DNA of 64,000 nucleotides from Streptomyces spinosisporus (GCF_022698145.1 NZ_JALDAX010000001.1:496001-560000); one strand, 5' to 3'. Positions 17,536 through 26,114 are shown, counted from the first letter of the stretch. Made by a program: numbers and translations. Notes: generated by a model from the sequence alone, not told the origin.

Positions 17536-17931
17536 ATGAGATTCCCCCCACACATCACTCGCATCGGCGCAGCAGCCGCCCTCCTGTCCGCCCTCGTCGT
17601 GGGCGGCACCGTCACGGCCACCACGGCCGACGCAGCCCCCACCGCCGTCGGCAGCATCTGCTACGGCGACCTGCCCTCCCAGGCGTACGACACCCTGGAC
17701 CTCATCGCACAGGGCGGCCCGTTCCCGTACGAGCAGGACGGCACCGTCTTCCAGAACCGCGAAGGCGTCCTGCCCAGCCAGTCGTCCGGCTACTACCACG
17801 AGTACACGGTCAAGACGCCCGGTTCGGACACGCGCGGCGCCCGCCGGATCGTCACCGGTGAGCAGACCCAGGAGGACTACTACACCTCCGACCACTACGC
17901 CACGTTCGACCTGATCGACTTCGGCTGCTGA
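17536..17931 (+). CDS. Secreted guanyl-specific ribonuclease (RNase Sa type)
   Basis: A 131-residue precursor with a signal peptide to about residue 34 (ending ADAAP) and a mature domain of RNase Sa size. Known RNase Sa residues map exactly with an offset of 35: catalytic Glu54 is E89 in YYHEYTV, Arg65 is R100, Arg69 is R104 and His85 is H120 in SDHYATF. The disulfide Cys7-Cys96 is C42-C131. It should hydrolyse RNA 3' of guanine outside the cell. No barstar-like inhibitor gene adjoins it. There is no obvious ribosome-binding site, so the mRNA may be leaderless. Confidence 0.92.
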   Translation: MRFPPHITRIGAAAALLSALVVGGTVTATTADAAPTAVGSICYGDLPSQAYDTLDLIAQGGPFPYEQDGTVFQNREGVLPSQSSGYYHEYTVKTPGSDTRGARRIVTGEQTQEDYYTSDHYATFDLIDFGC

Positions 17932-17989
17932 GCGACTTCCCCCGCTCGGCACGAGGAACGGCGCGACCAGCCGGAAGTCCGGTCCGCGT

Positions 17990-18190
17990 TCACCCGGACT
18001 TCCGGCTCTCCGCGGCGGCGAAAAGCGCGAACGCCAGCACCACCAGGGCGACGCTCGCGTAGACCCCGTAGCCGTCGAGGAAGCCGACCCGCTGCACGAG
18101 ACCCACATGCCAGTGGGTGAACTCGTGCAACAGGCCCATCACGCCCTGCACCAGGGCGAGGAAACCGAGCAACTCCAGCAACTGCTTCAT
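17990..18190 (-). CDS. Small two-helix membrane protein
   Basis: A 66-residue protein with two hydrophobic segments (about residues 4-20 and 42-59), the first followed by the His-rich stretch HEFTHWH. The short basic ESRKSG tail should be cytoplasmic. It converges on the ribonuclease gene and resembles small conserved Streptomyces membrane proteins of unknown function. The His cluster could bind metal, but that is a guess. Confidence 0.7.
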   Translation of the reverse strand: MKQLLELLGFLALVQGVMGLLHEFTHWHVGLVQRVGFLDGYGVYASVALVVLAFALFAAAESRKSG

Positions 18191-18368
18191 GCCACGAGCC
18201 TCGCCCCGCGGACCCCCCACACACATCGGCCGCGGGGCGAGTCGTGTCCGACGGAAGTGCCCCCTGCCGACGGGCGGGAACACCGAAAGTCTTCACCCGC
18301 GCGACTTTGGTCGGGGATCGCCCGCCCGGAGCGGTGAGCGCGGCCATTCGTGCGTAGATTTGTCGACC

Positions 18369-19619
18369 GTGAGCAAGGACAGGGCGGCGTCGGCCGCGGC
18401 AGGGGTCATAGGGCGCAGATGGCTGTTCCCGTCCGCCCTGCTGCACGATCTGGACCCCGACGCCGGGCGAGGCGGACGGCGGCCCCGGCGCACCGCGCGC
18501 GACTGGGTCGTCGACTTCACCTGTTTCCTGCTCGCCGTCGGGCTCGGCGTGGCGGCCGCGGACACCCTGAACAACGACGCCAACACCCCGCACGCCCTCG
18601 CGGTCGTCGACCAGCTGCTCGGCGCGCTGTCCTGTGCCGCGGTGTGGTTGCGCCGCCGCTGGCCGCTCGGGCTCGCCATCGCGATGATCCCCGTCGGCAT
18701 GCTGTCGAACACGGCGGGCGGGGCCGGCGTGGTCATCCTGTTCACCCTGGCCGTGCACCGGCCCTTCCGCTACGTCGCCTGGATCGGCGGCATCGCGCTC
18801 GCCCAGGTGCCGCTGCTGTTCTGGCTGCGCCCCGACCCCGACCTGCCGTACGCGGGCGCGGTCGCGTTCACGGAGATGGCCACTCTCACCGTCATCGCCT
18901 GGGGCCTGTTCGTCCGCTCCAAGCGGCAGCTCATGCTGAGCCTGCGCGACCGCGCCAGGCGCGCCGAGACGGAGGCCCAGCTGCGCGCCGAGCAGGCGCA
19001 GCGGCTGGCCCGCGAGGCCATCGCCCGCGAGATGCACGACGTCCTCGCGCACCGGCTGACACTGCTCAGCGTGCACGCGGGCGCCCTGGAGTTCCGGCCG
19101 GACGCGCCCCAGCAGGAGATCGCGCGGGCGGCCGGCGTGATCCGCGAGAGCGCGCACGAGGCACTGCAGGACCTGCGGGAGATCATCGGCGTGCTGCGCG
19201 CGGGCGAGCCCGACGACGCGGGCCGCCCCCAGCCGACGCTCGCCGCCCTGGACGCACTGGTCGCCGAGAGCCGCGAGGCCGGCATGAAGGTCACCCTCGC
19301 GAGCCGGGTCAGTGACCCCGCCGACGTCCCCTCCTCCGTCGGCCGCACCGCCTACCGCATCGCCCAGGAGGCGTTGACCAACGCCCGTAAGCACGCCCCT
19401 GGCACGGAGGTGACGGTCACGGTCACGGGCGCACCGGGCGACGGCCTCGTGGTGGACGTACGCAACCCCGCACCCGAGGGCGACGTGCCCTCCGTGCCCG
19501 GGTCGGGCCAGGGCCTGATCGGGCTGACGGAGCGGGCCACGCTGGCCGGCGGCCGGCTGGAGCACGGGCCGGAGCCGGACGGGGGGTTCCGGGTCCGTGC
19601 CTGGCTGCCGTGGGGATGA
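18369..19619 (+). CDS. NarL-type sensor histidine kinase
   Basis: A 416-residue kinase of the HisKA_3 class. Residues about 45-180 hold several membrane helices (LLAVGLGVAAADTL, LGLAIAMIPVGML, VILFTLAV and others), with no large external sensor domain. The phospho-acceptor is H223 in EMHDVLAHRLTLLSVHAG. The ATPase domain has EALTNARKHA as its N box and GQGLIGLTER as a G box. TAGATT at 18355-18360 lies eight bases before the GTG at 18369, so the message is probably leaderless. It is paired with the LuxR-type regulator 47 bp downstream. The stimulus is unknown. Confidence 0.92.
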   Translation: MSKDRAASAAAGVIGRRWLFPSALLHDLDPDAGRGGRRPRRTARDWVVDFTCFLLAVGLGVAAADTLNNDANTPHALAVVDQLLGALSCAAVWLRRRWPLGLAIAMIPVGMLSNTAGGAGVVILFTLAVHRPFRYVAWIGGIALAQVPLLFWLRPDPDLPYAGAVAFTEMATLTVIAWGLFVRSKRQLMLSLRDRARRAETEAQLRAEQAQRLAREAIAREMHDVLAHRLTLLSVHAGALEFRPDAPQQEIARAAGVIRESAHEALQDLREIIGVLRAGEPDDAGRPQPTLAALDALVAESREAGMKVTLASRVSDPADVPSSVGRTAYRIAQEALTNARKHAPGTEVTVTVTGAPGDGLVVDVRNPAPEGDVPSVPGSGQGLIGLTERATLAGGRLEHGPEPDGGFRVRAWLPWG

Positions 19620-19666
19620 CGCGACCCGGGCGCGCCGGAGGCGACCGGCGTGATTACGTAAGGCCC

Positions 19667-20365
19667 ATGACTGCGATCAAAGTGCTCCTCGTGGACGACG
19701 ATCCCCTGGTGCGGGCCGGGCTGTCCCTGATGATGGGCGGCGCCGACGACATCGAGATCGTGGGCGAGGCGGCCGACGGCGCCGAGGTCGAGGCCCTGGT
19801 CGAGCGCACCCGCCCGGACGTGGTCCTCATGGACATCCGGATGCCGTCCGTGGACGGCCTCACCGCGACGGAGCGGCTGCGGAGCCGTGAGGACGCGCCA
19901 CAGGTCGTGGTCCTCACCACCTTCCACGCCGACGAACAGGTGCTGCGCGCCCTGCGCGCGGGTGCCGCCGGGTTCGTCCTCAAGGACACCCCGCCGGCCG
20001 AGATCGTCGACGCCGTGCGCCGGGTCGCGGTCGGTGACCCCGTTCTGTCGCCGGTCGTCACACGGCAGTTGATGGAGCACGCCGTCGGCACCGGGCCCGG
20101 CGCCGACACCCGGCACACGCACGCGCGCGTGCGCATGGACGTCCTCAACGACCGCGAACGCGAGGTCGCCGTCGCGGTCGGGCGCGGCCTGTCGAACGCC
20201 GAGATCGCCGGCGAGCTGTTCATGAGCGTCGCCACCGTGAAGACCCATGTCTCCCGCATCCTGGCCAAGCTCGACCTCAACAACCGTGTGCAGATCGCCC
20301 TGTTGGCGTACGACGCGGGGCTCCTGGAGGAGCCGGAGGCGAACGGACAGGGGAACGGGCACTAG
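19667..20365 (+). CDS. LuxR/NarL-family response regulator
   Basis: A 232-residue regulator. The receiver has the acidic DDD pair at residues 10-12, the phosphorylation site D56 in VLMDIRMP, T85 and K106 in GFVLKDTPP. The C-terminal LuxR helix-turn-helix is VLNDREREVAVAVGRGLSNAEIA split by its turn, then SVATVKTHVSRILAKL. It is the partner of the kinase just upstream. TACGTA at 19655-19660 lies six bases before the ATG, hinting at its own leaderless start inside the operon gap. Confidence 0.93.
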   Translation: MTAIKVLLVDDDPLVRAGLSLMMGGADDIEIVGEAADGAEVEALVERTRPDVVLMDIRMPSVDGLTATERLRSREDAPQVVVLTTFHADEQVLRALRAGAAGFVLKDTPPAEIVDAVRRVAVGDPVLSPVVTRQLMEHAVGTGPGADTRHTHARVRMDVLNDREREVAVAVGRGLSNAEIAGELFMSVATVKTHVSRILAKLDLNNRVQIALLAYDAGLLEEPEANGQGNGH

Positions 20366-20439
20366 CGGCGCCCGCCGTGCGTTGACCTTGTACCGGGAGG
20401 AGAACCCGGCGGGGGACGGGCAGGACGGGGGCGAGCAGG

Positions 20440-21621
20440 GTGGAGACGATCGACCTGGGGGAGTTCGGCGACGGGTTCCGCACGGACCCGCATCCCGTGT
20501 ACGCGCGCCTGCGCGAGCGAGGCCCGGTGCACCGGGTGCGGCTGCCCGAGCCCGACCAGCACCACGAGACCTGGCTCGTCGTCGGGTACGAGGAGGCGCG
20601 CACCGCTCTCGCCGACCCGCGGCTGGCCAAGGACGCCAGCAAGATCGGCATGCTGTTCCTGGACGAGGAGCTGATCGGCAAGTATCTGCTGGGCACCGAC
20701 CCGCCCCAGCACACACGCCTGCGCGCGCTGGTCTCGCGGGCGTTCACCATGCGCCACGTGGAGGAACTGCGGCCGAGGATCGAGGAGATCACCCACGGGC
20801 TGCTCGACGCGATGCTGCCGCACGGCCGCGCCGACCTCGTGGAGTCGTTCGCCTACCCGCTGCCGATCACGGTGATCTGCGAACTGCTCGGCGTGCCCGA
20901 GATGGACCGCACGGCCTTCCGTGCGATGTCCACGGAGGCGGTCGCGCCCACCAGCGCGGAGAGCGAGCACGACGCGTTCGTGCGGCTCGCGGCGTATCTC
21001 ACCGAGCTGATCGAGGACAAGCGCTGCGCCGGCCCGAGCGGCGACCTGCTCAGCGAGCTGATCCGTACGACCGCGGAGGACGGCGACCGGCTCTCCGTGA
21101 ACGAACTGCGCGGCATGGCCTTCGTGTTGCTCATCGCGGGGCACGAGACGACGGTCAATCTGATCAGCAGCGGTGTCCTCGCCCTGCTCACGCACCCGGA
21201 CCAACTCGCCGCCCTGCGCGCCGATCCGAGTCTGGTCGACGGCGCGGTGGAGGAGGCGTTGCGCTACGAAGGGCCGGTGGAGAACGCCACGTTCAGGTTC
21301 GCCGCCGAGCCCCTGGAGATCGGCGGCACGAAGATCGACCGGGGCGACGCGGTGATGATCGGCCTCACCGCCGCCGACCGGGACACCCGGCGCTACGCCG
21401 ACCCCGACCGCTTCGACGTCCGCCGCGACACCCGCGGCCACCTCGCCTTCGGCCACGGCGTCCACTACTGCCTCGGCGCCCCGCTGGCCCGCCTCGAAGC
21501 CCGTACGGCCATCCGCGCACTCCTGGAGCGCGCCCCCGGCCTCACCCTCGACGGCCCGCCCGGCGACTGGCTGCCCGGCATGCTGATGCGCGGGGTGCGC
21601 AGCCTGCCGGTGCGCTGGTAG
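20440..21621 (+). CDS. Cytochrome P450
   Basis: A 393-residue soluble bacterial P450 (CYP107-like by feel). The I-helix oxygen-binding motif is AGHETT, the K-helix ExxR is EEALR, and the heme ligand is C344 in FGHGVHYCLGAPLAR. No ferredoxin or reductase gene adjoins, so electrons come from elsewhere. No biosynthetic gene cluster surrounds it, so it may be a stand-alone tailoring or detoxifying enzyme. It lies 74 bp after the response regulator, which could control it. GTG start at 20440. Confidence 0.92.
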   Translation: METIDLGEFGDGFRTDPHPVYARLRERGPVHRVRLPEPDQHHETWLVVGYEEARTALADPRLAKDASKIGMLFLDEELIGKYLLGTDPPQHTRLRALVSRAFTMRHVEELRPRIEEITHGLLDAMLPHGRADLVESFAYPLPITVICELLGVPEMDRTAFRAMSTEAVAPTSAESEHDAFVRLAAYLTELIEDKRCAGPSGDLLSELIRTTAEDGDRLSVNELRGMAFVLLIAGHETTVNLISSGVLALLTHPDQLAALRADPSLVDGAVEEALRYEGPVENATFRFAAEPLEIGGTKIDRGDAVMIGLTAADRDTRRYADPDRFDVRRDTRGHLAFGHGVHYCLGAPLARLEARTAIRALLERAPGLTLDGPPGDWLPGMLMRGVRSLPVRW

Positions 21622-21677
21622 AACACCACGGTCCTAAGGGCGTTCAGGGGGGGCATACGTGCTGCGCACCGCGGAGA

Positions 21678-22016
21678 TCACCGCCGAGTCGACGGGTTGC
21701 GGTGGCTGGTGGGTGCCTGGCTCCGCCGGCCGTCCTTCGTGTCCTCGAAGGGCGCCCACCAGTAGCCGGCCAGGGCGCGCAGACCCGGCCGGTCCTCGCC
21801 GGTGGTCGTGTCGTACGCGGCGATCCGGCCCGCCGTGCAGTGACGCCCGAAGCCGCAGCGGCTGCCCGAGCACAGGGCGCGCTCGGCGCCGCGCTCGCAG
21901 TCCGTGGTGCGTCCGGTCCGCTCGCCGACGAAGCAGCCCACGCTGAGCTCCAGTCGGGGGCGCCGGTGCAGACCGTGGAAGTCGCCGCCGCTCAAGACGG
22001 CCGTACGCCTGCTCAT
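21678..22016 (-). CDS. Small Cys-rich protein coupled to a Gfo/Idh dehydrogenase
   Basis: A 112-residue soluble protein I do not recognise. Five Cys lie at residues 28, 40, 49, 54 and 60 (C-X11-C-X8-C-X4-C-X5-C), with H59 beside the last, suggesting a metal or Fe-S site. A Tyr-Trp-Trp region (residues 85-87) follows and the tail is polar. Its ATG overlaps the dehydrogenase stop by four bases (ATGA), and codon third positions are G/C-rich throughout, so it is a genuine coupled gene and not a frame shadow. A role as partner or maturation factor of the dehydrogenase is inference. Confidence 0.6.
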   Translation of the reverse strand: MSRRTAVLSGGDFHGLHRRPRLELSVGCFVGERTGRTTDCERGAERALCSGSRCGFGRHCTAGRIAAYDTTTGEDRPGLRALAGYWWAPFEDTKDGRRSQAPTSHRNPSTRR

Positions 22017-23035
22017 GTGAACGCCGTCTCCGCCCGGCCCGGGATCTCCGCGAGGGCCACCGGTCTGCGCTCCCGTCTGGAGACCCCGCACGCCTCGGCG
22101 ATCCGCAGCGCCTGCAGGGCCTCGCGGCCGTCGCACGGATTGACCCGCTGCCCGAGCACGACCTCGACGAACGCCGACAACTCGGCCTCGTAGGCGGGCC
22201 CGAAGCGCTCCAGGAAGCCGCTCCACGGCTTGTCCGCGGCGGGCGGACCGGTCGGCTCGGTGGACGCGATCGGCGTCCGGTCGTCCAGGCCGACGACGAT
22301 CTGGTCGAGCTCACCGGCCAGTTCCATACGGACGTCGTAACCGGCGCCGTTCAGCCGTGTCGCCGTGGCCGTCGCGAGGGTGCTGTCGTCGAGCGTGAGC
22401 AGCGCCGCGGCCGTGTCCACGTCGCCCGCCTCGCGGAACATCGGGGGCCCCGCGTCGGACCCGGCCGCGTACACCTCGACGACCTCGCGCCCCGTCACCC
22501 AGCGCAGCATGTCGAAGTCGTGGATCAGCGTGTCCCGGTACAGCCCGCCCGACAGCGGCAGCCAGCCGGGCCGGGGCGGCGCCTGCTCGGAGGTGAGCGC
22601 CCGTACGGTGTGCAGCCGTCCGAGCCGGCCCGAGAGGACCGCATCGCGCGCGCCCGTGTAGCCCGTGTCGAAGCGGCGCTGGAACCCCATCTGCAGAATC
22701 GTCCCGGCGGCCTCGACCTCGGCGATGGCGTGCAGCGTTCCCGGCAGATCGAGCGCGATGGGCTTCTCGCAGAAGACCGGCAGGCCCGAGCGTGCTGCCC
22801 GACCGATCAGTTCGGCGTGGGCCGACGTGGCCGTGGTGATCACCACGGCGTCCACACCCCACCGGAAGATCTCGTCCACCCCGGGCGCCGCCGTCTCCCC
22901 GAGCCGCCGCGCGAGTTCCTGCGCCCGCGCCGGATCCACGTCCGTGAGGATCAGTGACCCCACCTCGCGATGGCGGCTGAGGGTGTTCGCGTGAATGGCG
23001 CCGATCCGCCCCGTACCGATGACCCCGATGCGCAT
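22013..23035 (-). CDS. Gfo/Idh/MocA-family dehydrogenase, inositol dehydrogenase-like
   Basis: A 340-residue NAD(P)-dependent sugar or polyol dehydrogenase. The Rossmann loop is GVIGTGRIGAIHAN at the N-terminus. The family catalytic Lys lies in FCEKPIALDL (about residues 92-101), followed by LQMGFQRRFDTGY, and the active-site His is in DTLIHDFDMLRW (about 171-182). The pattern is closest to myo-inositol 2-dehydrogenases, but related ketose or scyllo-inositol activity cannot be excluded. It is divergent from a GntR regulator with a TGTCCGGACA palindrome between them, so sugar-inducible control is likely. Confidence 0.87.
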   Translation of the reverse strand: MRIGVIGTGRIGAIHANTLSRHREVGSLILTDVDPARAQELARRLGETAAPGVDEIFRWGVDAVVITTATSAHAELIGRAARSGLPVFCEKPIALDLPGTLHAIAEVEAAGTILQMGFQRRFDTGYTGARDAVLSGRLGRLHTVRALTSEQAPPRPGWLPLSGGLYRDTLIHDFDMLRWVTGREVVEVYAAGSDAGPPMFREAGDVDTAAALLTLDDSTLATATATRLNGAGYDVRMELAGELDQIVVGLDDRTPIASTEPTGPPAADKPWSGFLERFGPAYEAELSAFVEVVLGQRVNPCDGREALQALRIAEACGVSRRERRPVALAEIPGRAETAFT

Positions 23036-23076
23036 GAAAACAAAGTGAGGGTTCCGTGCGTACGCTGTCAATGCAT

Positions 23077-23089
23077 ATGTCCGGACAAT
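23077..23089. promoter_or_regulatory. TGTCCGGACA palindrome, candidate GntR operator
   Basis: ATGTCCGGACAAT with the perfect 10-bp core TGTCCGGACA (23078-23087), 42 bp before the dehydrogenase ATG and 49 bp before the GntR start. The identical 13 bases recur at 23924-23936 after the gene. Confidence 0.55.
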
Positions 23090-23137
23090 CGAACTACACA
23101 ACTTCCCGTCAACAACGCGTGGAGCTACGCTCGGGCC

Positions 23138-23902
23138 GTGCCGAAACCAGAAGTGGACCCCACCGTGTCGCTCGAACTCAGCGTGGATCGGAGTTCTCCG
23201 GTGCCGCTGTACTTCCAGCTCTCCCAGCAGCTCGAAGCCGCCATCGAGCACGGGGCACTCACCCCCGGCAGCCTGCTGGGCAACGAGATCGAGCTGGCCG
23301 CACGGCTCGGCCTGTCCCGGCCCACCGTCCGCCAGGCGATCCAGTCGCTGGTCGACAAGGGCCTCCTGGTACGCCGCCGCGGCGTCGGCACACAGGTCGT
23401 GCACAGCCAGGTCAAACGCCCCCTGGAGCTCTCCAGCCTCTACGACGACCTGGAGGCGGCCGGGCAGCGCCCCGCCACCAAGGTGCTCGTCAACACCGTC
23501 GTCGCGGCGACCGCCGAGGTCGCGGCCGCCCTGAACGTGGCCGAGGACAGCGATGTGCACCGCGTCGAGCGGCTGCGGCTCGCGCACGGCGAGCCGATGG
23601 CGTACCTCTGCAACTTCATCCCGCCCGGCCTGCTCGACCTGGACACCGGCCAGCTGGAGTCCACCGGTCTGTACCGGATGATGCGCGCCGCCGGGATCAC
23701 CCTGCACAGCGCCCGCCAGACCATCGGGGCCCGCGCGGCCACCGCCGCCGAGGCCGAACGCCTCGGCGAGCCGGAGGGCGCGCCGCTGCTCACCATGCAG
23801 CGCGTCACCTTCGACGACACCGGCCGAGCGGTCGAGTACGGCACGCACACGTACCGGCCGTCGCGCTACTCGTTCGAGTTCCAGCTGCTCGTACGGCCCT
23901 GA
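23138..23902 (+). CDS. GntR-family (HutC/UTRA) regulator
   Basis: A 254-residue regulator. The winged helix (about residues 17-85) has PLYFQLSQQLEAAIEHG and ELAARLGLSRPTVRQAI, followed by the UTRA effector domain ending TYRPSRYSFEFQLLV. UTRA domains bind small ligands, commonly sugars or amino acids. Divergence from the inositol-dehydrogenase-like gene suggests the ligand is a cyclitol or sugar. TACGCT at 23126-23131 lies six bases before the GTG at 23138, so a leaderless message is likely. Confidence 0.9.
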   Translation: MPKPEVDPTVSLELSVDRSSPVPLYFQLSQQLEAAIEHGALTPGSLLGNEIELAARLGLSRPTVRQAIQSLVDKGLLVRRRGVGTQVVHSQVKRPLELSSLYDDLEAAGQRPATKVLVNTVVAATAEVAAALNVAEDSDVHRVERLRLAHGEPMAYLCNFIPPGLLDLDTGQLESTGLYRMMRAAGITLHSARQTIGARAATAAEAERLGEPEGAPLLTMQRVTFDDTGRAVEYGTHTYRPSRYSFEFQLLVRP

Positions 23903-23923
23903 TCGCCCCGACCGTTCGTCGCA

Positions 23924-23936
23924 ATGTCCGGACAAT
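23924..23936. promoter_or_regulatory. Second copy of the TGTCCGGACA motif after the GntR gene
   Basis: ATGTCCGGACAAT, identical over 13 bases to 23077-23089, in the 80-bp gap between the convergent GntR and fibre-like genes. Its position 22 bp after the stop is unusual for an operator, unless looping or promoter activity into the region is involved. Confidence 0.45.
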
Positions 23937-23982
23937 GTGATCAGGGGCCGGGCGTCCCGCGACCGACCCCCTGCCCCGTCGC

Positions 23983-24816
23983 TCAGGCGACGAGCTTCCA
24001 CGTGCCCGGCGAGCCGGTGACCTTGCACAGGTACAGGTCCGCGCCGGCGTCCAGGACGAGTTCCCCGGCGACGTGGAAGCCGCTGGTCGGCGGGCCCGTG
24101 AGCGCGGAGCGGCCGAGCTGGATCGCCGCCTGGCCGCCGGACGCGTACAGCCCGGTGCCGGACTGGCCGAGCGCCACCACGGCGACACCGCCCGGGGAGC
24201 CGGAGGAGTTCTCCGCCAGCACCGCCGCGGCCGACCCGGAGTTGGTGCCGGCCACCACACCGCTGCCCTCGACGCTGTACGCGTTCAGGGCCTCACGCCC
24301 CTGACTGAAGGCCAGGACGCCCATCCCGCGCACCCCGACCCCCAGCGTGCCGACGCCGCTGTCGGTGTAGCCGTAGACGCCGTGCCCCGCCGTGCTCTCA
24401 CCGCGCACCCCGGCCCCGGAGCTGGTCGGGGCGGCGTACCCGAACACCCCGTTGTCGCGGTAGCTGAGGCCGTGCAGGCCGGGCCCGTTCCGGGCCACCC
24501 CGCTCACGCCCCTCGCGTCACCGGTGACGTACAGGGCGCCGTTCGGCGCGCCCGAATCCAGGTAGGTGGTGTCGGCGGCCGTGTTGCTCGCGCCCGCGAC
24601 GACAGGGGAGCCGGTGGCCGGCGGTGCCACCGAGCGGGCCGCCGTCCCCTGCTCCTCGGGGACCTGCGGCTCGGTGCGCCGCTCCAGCTCCGCGAGCAGT
24701 GCCGTGGCCTGTTCGCGCAGCTCGGCGAGGCGCTGCGTGAAGTTCTCGTGCCGCTCCAGAACCGCCTTCTCGCCCTCGACGCCCTCGTTCGCGACCCCGT
24801 GCTCCTGTGCTGTCAT
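23983..24816 (-). CDS. Coiled-coil protein with fibre-like Gly repeats
   Basis: A 277-residue protein of no certain function. Residues about 10-50 form a coiled coil (ERHENFTQRLAELREQ). A linker precedes several Gly-Val-Xaa-Gly units (GVSGVARNGPGLHGLSYRDNG, then GVRGESTAGHGVYGYTDSG and GVGVRGMG), similar to trimeric beta-prism or tail-fibre shafts, and then a small C-terminal domain ending GTWKLVA. It has no signal peptide. No other phage gene is nearby, so it is probably a chromosomal structural or sheath-like protein. It is divergent from the ROK kinase. Confidence 0.6.
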   Translation of the reverse strand: MTAQEHGVANEGVEGEKAVLERHENFTQRLAELREQATALLAELERRTEPQVPEEQGTAARSVAPPATGSPVVAGASNTAADTTYLDSGAPNGALYVTGDARGVSGVARNGPGLHGLSYRDNGVFGYAAPTSSGAGVRGESTAGHGVYGYTDSGVGTLGVGVRGMGVLAFSQGREALNAYSVEGSGVVAGTNSGSAAAVLAENSSGSPGGVAVVALGQSGTGLYASGGQAAIQLGRSALTGPPTSGFHVAGELVLDAGADLYLCKVTGSPGTWKLVA

Positions 24817-24895
24817 GGCCGGTTGCCTCCCCTGTTGACGGGCCTGCCCTGCTGCTCGGCACGCTAGGCGGCGGAGTGGACGGCCGCTTCCGGGA

Positions 24896-24908
24896 CTTCC
24901 CTAGGAAG
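24896..24908. promoter_or_regulatory. Inverted repeat between the fibre-like and ROK genes
   Basis: CTTCC-CTA-GGAAG, a perfect 5-3-5 inverted repeat, inside a wider CGCTTCC...GGAAGCG pairing (24885-24910). It sits in the 149-bp divergent gap, 58 bp before the ROK start. It could be an operator for either gene. Confidence 0.4.
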
Positions 24909-24965
24909 CGCCCTGCGCCGCCCCATTCGGCACTCAGTGTGAGCGTGCGGCAGAATCGGGCCTTG

Positions 24966-26114
24966 ATGAGCACCTACGGCAACTTCACCGCCCCCATAGG
25001 CTCCCGGCGCGCCCCCGCACTGCGGACGGTCGGCACCCGGGAGCGCCGCTCGCACCTGACCGCGCCCCGTGTGCCCACGGTCGGTATCGACATCGGCGGC
25101 ACCAAGGTGATGGCGGGCGTCGTCGACGCCGACGGCAACATCCTGGAGAAGCTCCGTGCGGAGACGCCGGACAAGTCCAAGAGCCCCAAGGTCGTCGAGG
25201 ACACCATCGTCGAACTGGTCCTGGACCTGTCCGACCGGCACGACGTGCACGCGGTGGGCATCGGCGCGGCCGGCTGGGTCGACGCCGACCGCAACCGCGT
25301 CCTGTTCGCGCCCCACCTGTCCTGGCGCAACGAGCCGCTGCGCGACCGCCTGGCGGGCCGGCTCGCCGTGCCGGTCCTGGTCGACAACGACGCCAACGCC
25401 GCCGCCTGGGCGGAGTGGCGCTTCGGCGCGGGCCGCGGCGAGGACCATCTGGTCATGATCACGCTCGGCACCGGCATCGGCGGCGCGATCCTGGAGGACG
25501 GCCAGGTCAAGCGGGGCAAGTACGGCGTTGCGGGCGAGTTCGGCCATATGCAGGTGGTGCCCGGCGGCCACCGCTGCCCGTGCGGCAACCGCGGCTGCTG
25601 GGAGCAGTACAGCTCCGGCAACGCGCTGGTGCGCGAGGCCAAGGAGCTGGCCGCCGCCGACTCCCCGGTGGCGTACGGCATCATCGAGCACGTCAAGGGC
25701 CAGGTCGACGACATCACCGGCCCGATGATCACCGAGCTGGCCCGCGAGGGCGACGCGATGTGCGTCGAGCTGCTGCAGGACATCGGCCAGTGGCTCGGCG
25801 TCGGCATCGCCAACCTCGCCGCGGCCCTCGACCCGTCCTGCTTCGTCATCGGCGGCGGCGTGTCCGCGGCCGACGACCTGCTGATCGCCCCCGCGCGCGA
25901 CGCGTTCAAGCGCCAGCTCACCGGCCGCGGCTACCGCCCAGAAGCCCGGATAGTGCGCGCCCAGCTCGGCCCCGAGGCCGGCATGGTGGGCGCCGCCGAC
26001 CTCGCCCGGCTGGTCGCCCGCCGCTTCCGCCGCGCCAACCGGCGCCGGGTCGAGCGGCACGAGCGCTACGCGCGCTACACCGAGTCCCGCCGCTCCCAGT
26101 GGGACAGCGCATGA
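24966..26114 (+). CDS. ROK-family sugar kinase
   Basis: A 382-residue ROK protein without a DNA-binding N-terminus, so an enzyme rather than a repressor. ATP loop: VGIDIGGTKVMAGVVD (about residues 39-54). Catalytic region: VDNDANAAAWAEWRFG. ROK signature and zinc site: EFGHMQVVPGGHRCPCGNRGCWEQ split by its HxC pattern, with Cys residues in CPCGNRGC. It likely phosphorylates glucose or a related hexose (glucokinase type). Residues 1-35 are a nonconserved extension. The next gene overlaps by ATGA. CAGAAT at 24951-24956 may be the -10. Confidence 0.92.
   Translation: MSTYGNFTAPIGSRRAPALRTVGTRERRSHLTAPRVPTVGIDIGGTKVMAGVVDADGNILEKLRAETPDKSKSPKVVEDTIVELVLDLSDRHDVHAVGIGAAGWVDADRNRVLFAPHLSWRNEPLRDRLAGRLAVPVLVDNDANAAAWAEWRFGAGRGEDHLVMITLGTGIGGAILEDGQVKRGKYGVAGEFGHMQVVPGGHRCPCGNRGCWEQYSSGNALVREAKELAAADSPVAYGIIEHVKGQVDDITGPMITELAREGDAMCVELLQDIGQWLGVGIANLAAALDPSCFVIGGGVSAADDLLIAPARDAFKRQLTGRGYRPEARIVRAQLGPEAGMVGAADLARLVARRFRRANRRRVERHERYARYTESRRSQWDSA

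Noticed and set aside
20440..21621. P450 as part of an antibiotic cluster
   Set aside because: The surrounding genes are a two-component system and a sugar-dehydrogenase region with no assembly-line or tailoring enzymes.
23983..24816. Tail-fibre-like protein as prophage remnant
   Set aside because: No capsid, terminase, integrase or att-like repeat is visible, and flanking genes are normal chromosomal ones.
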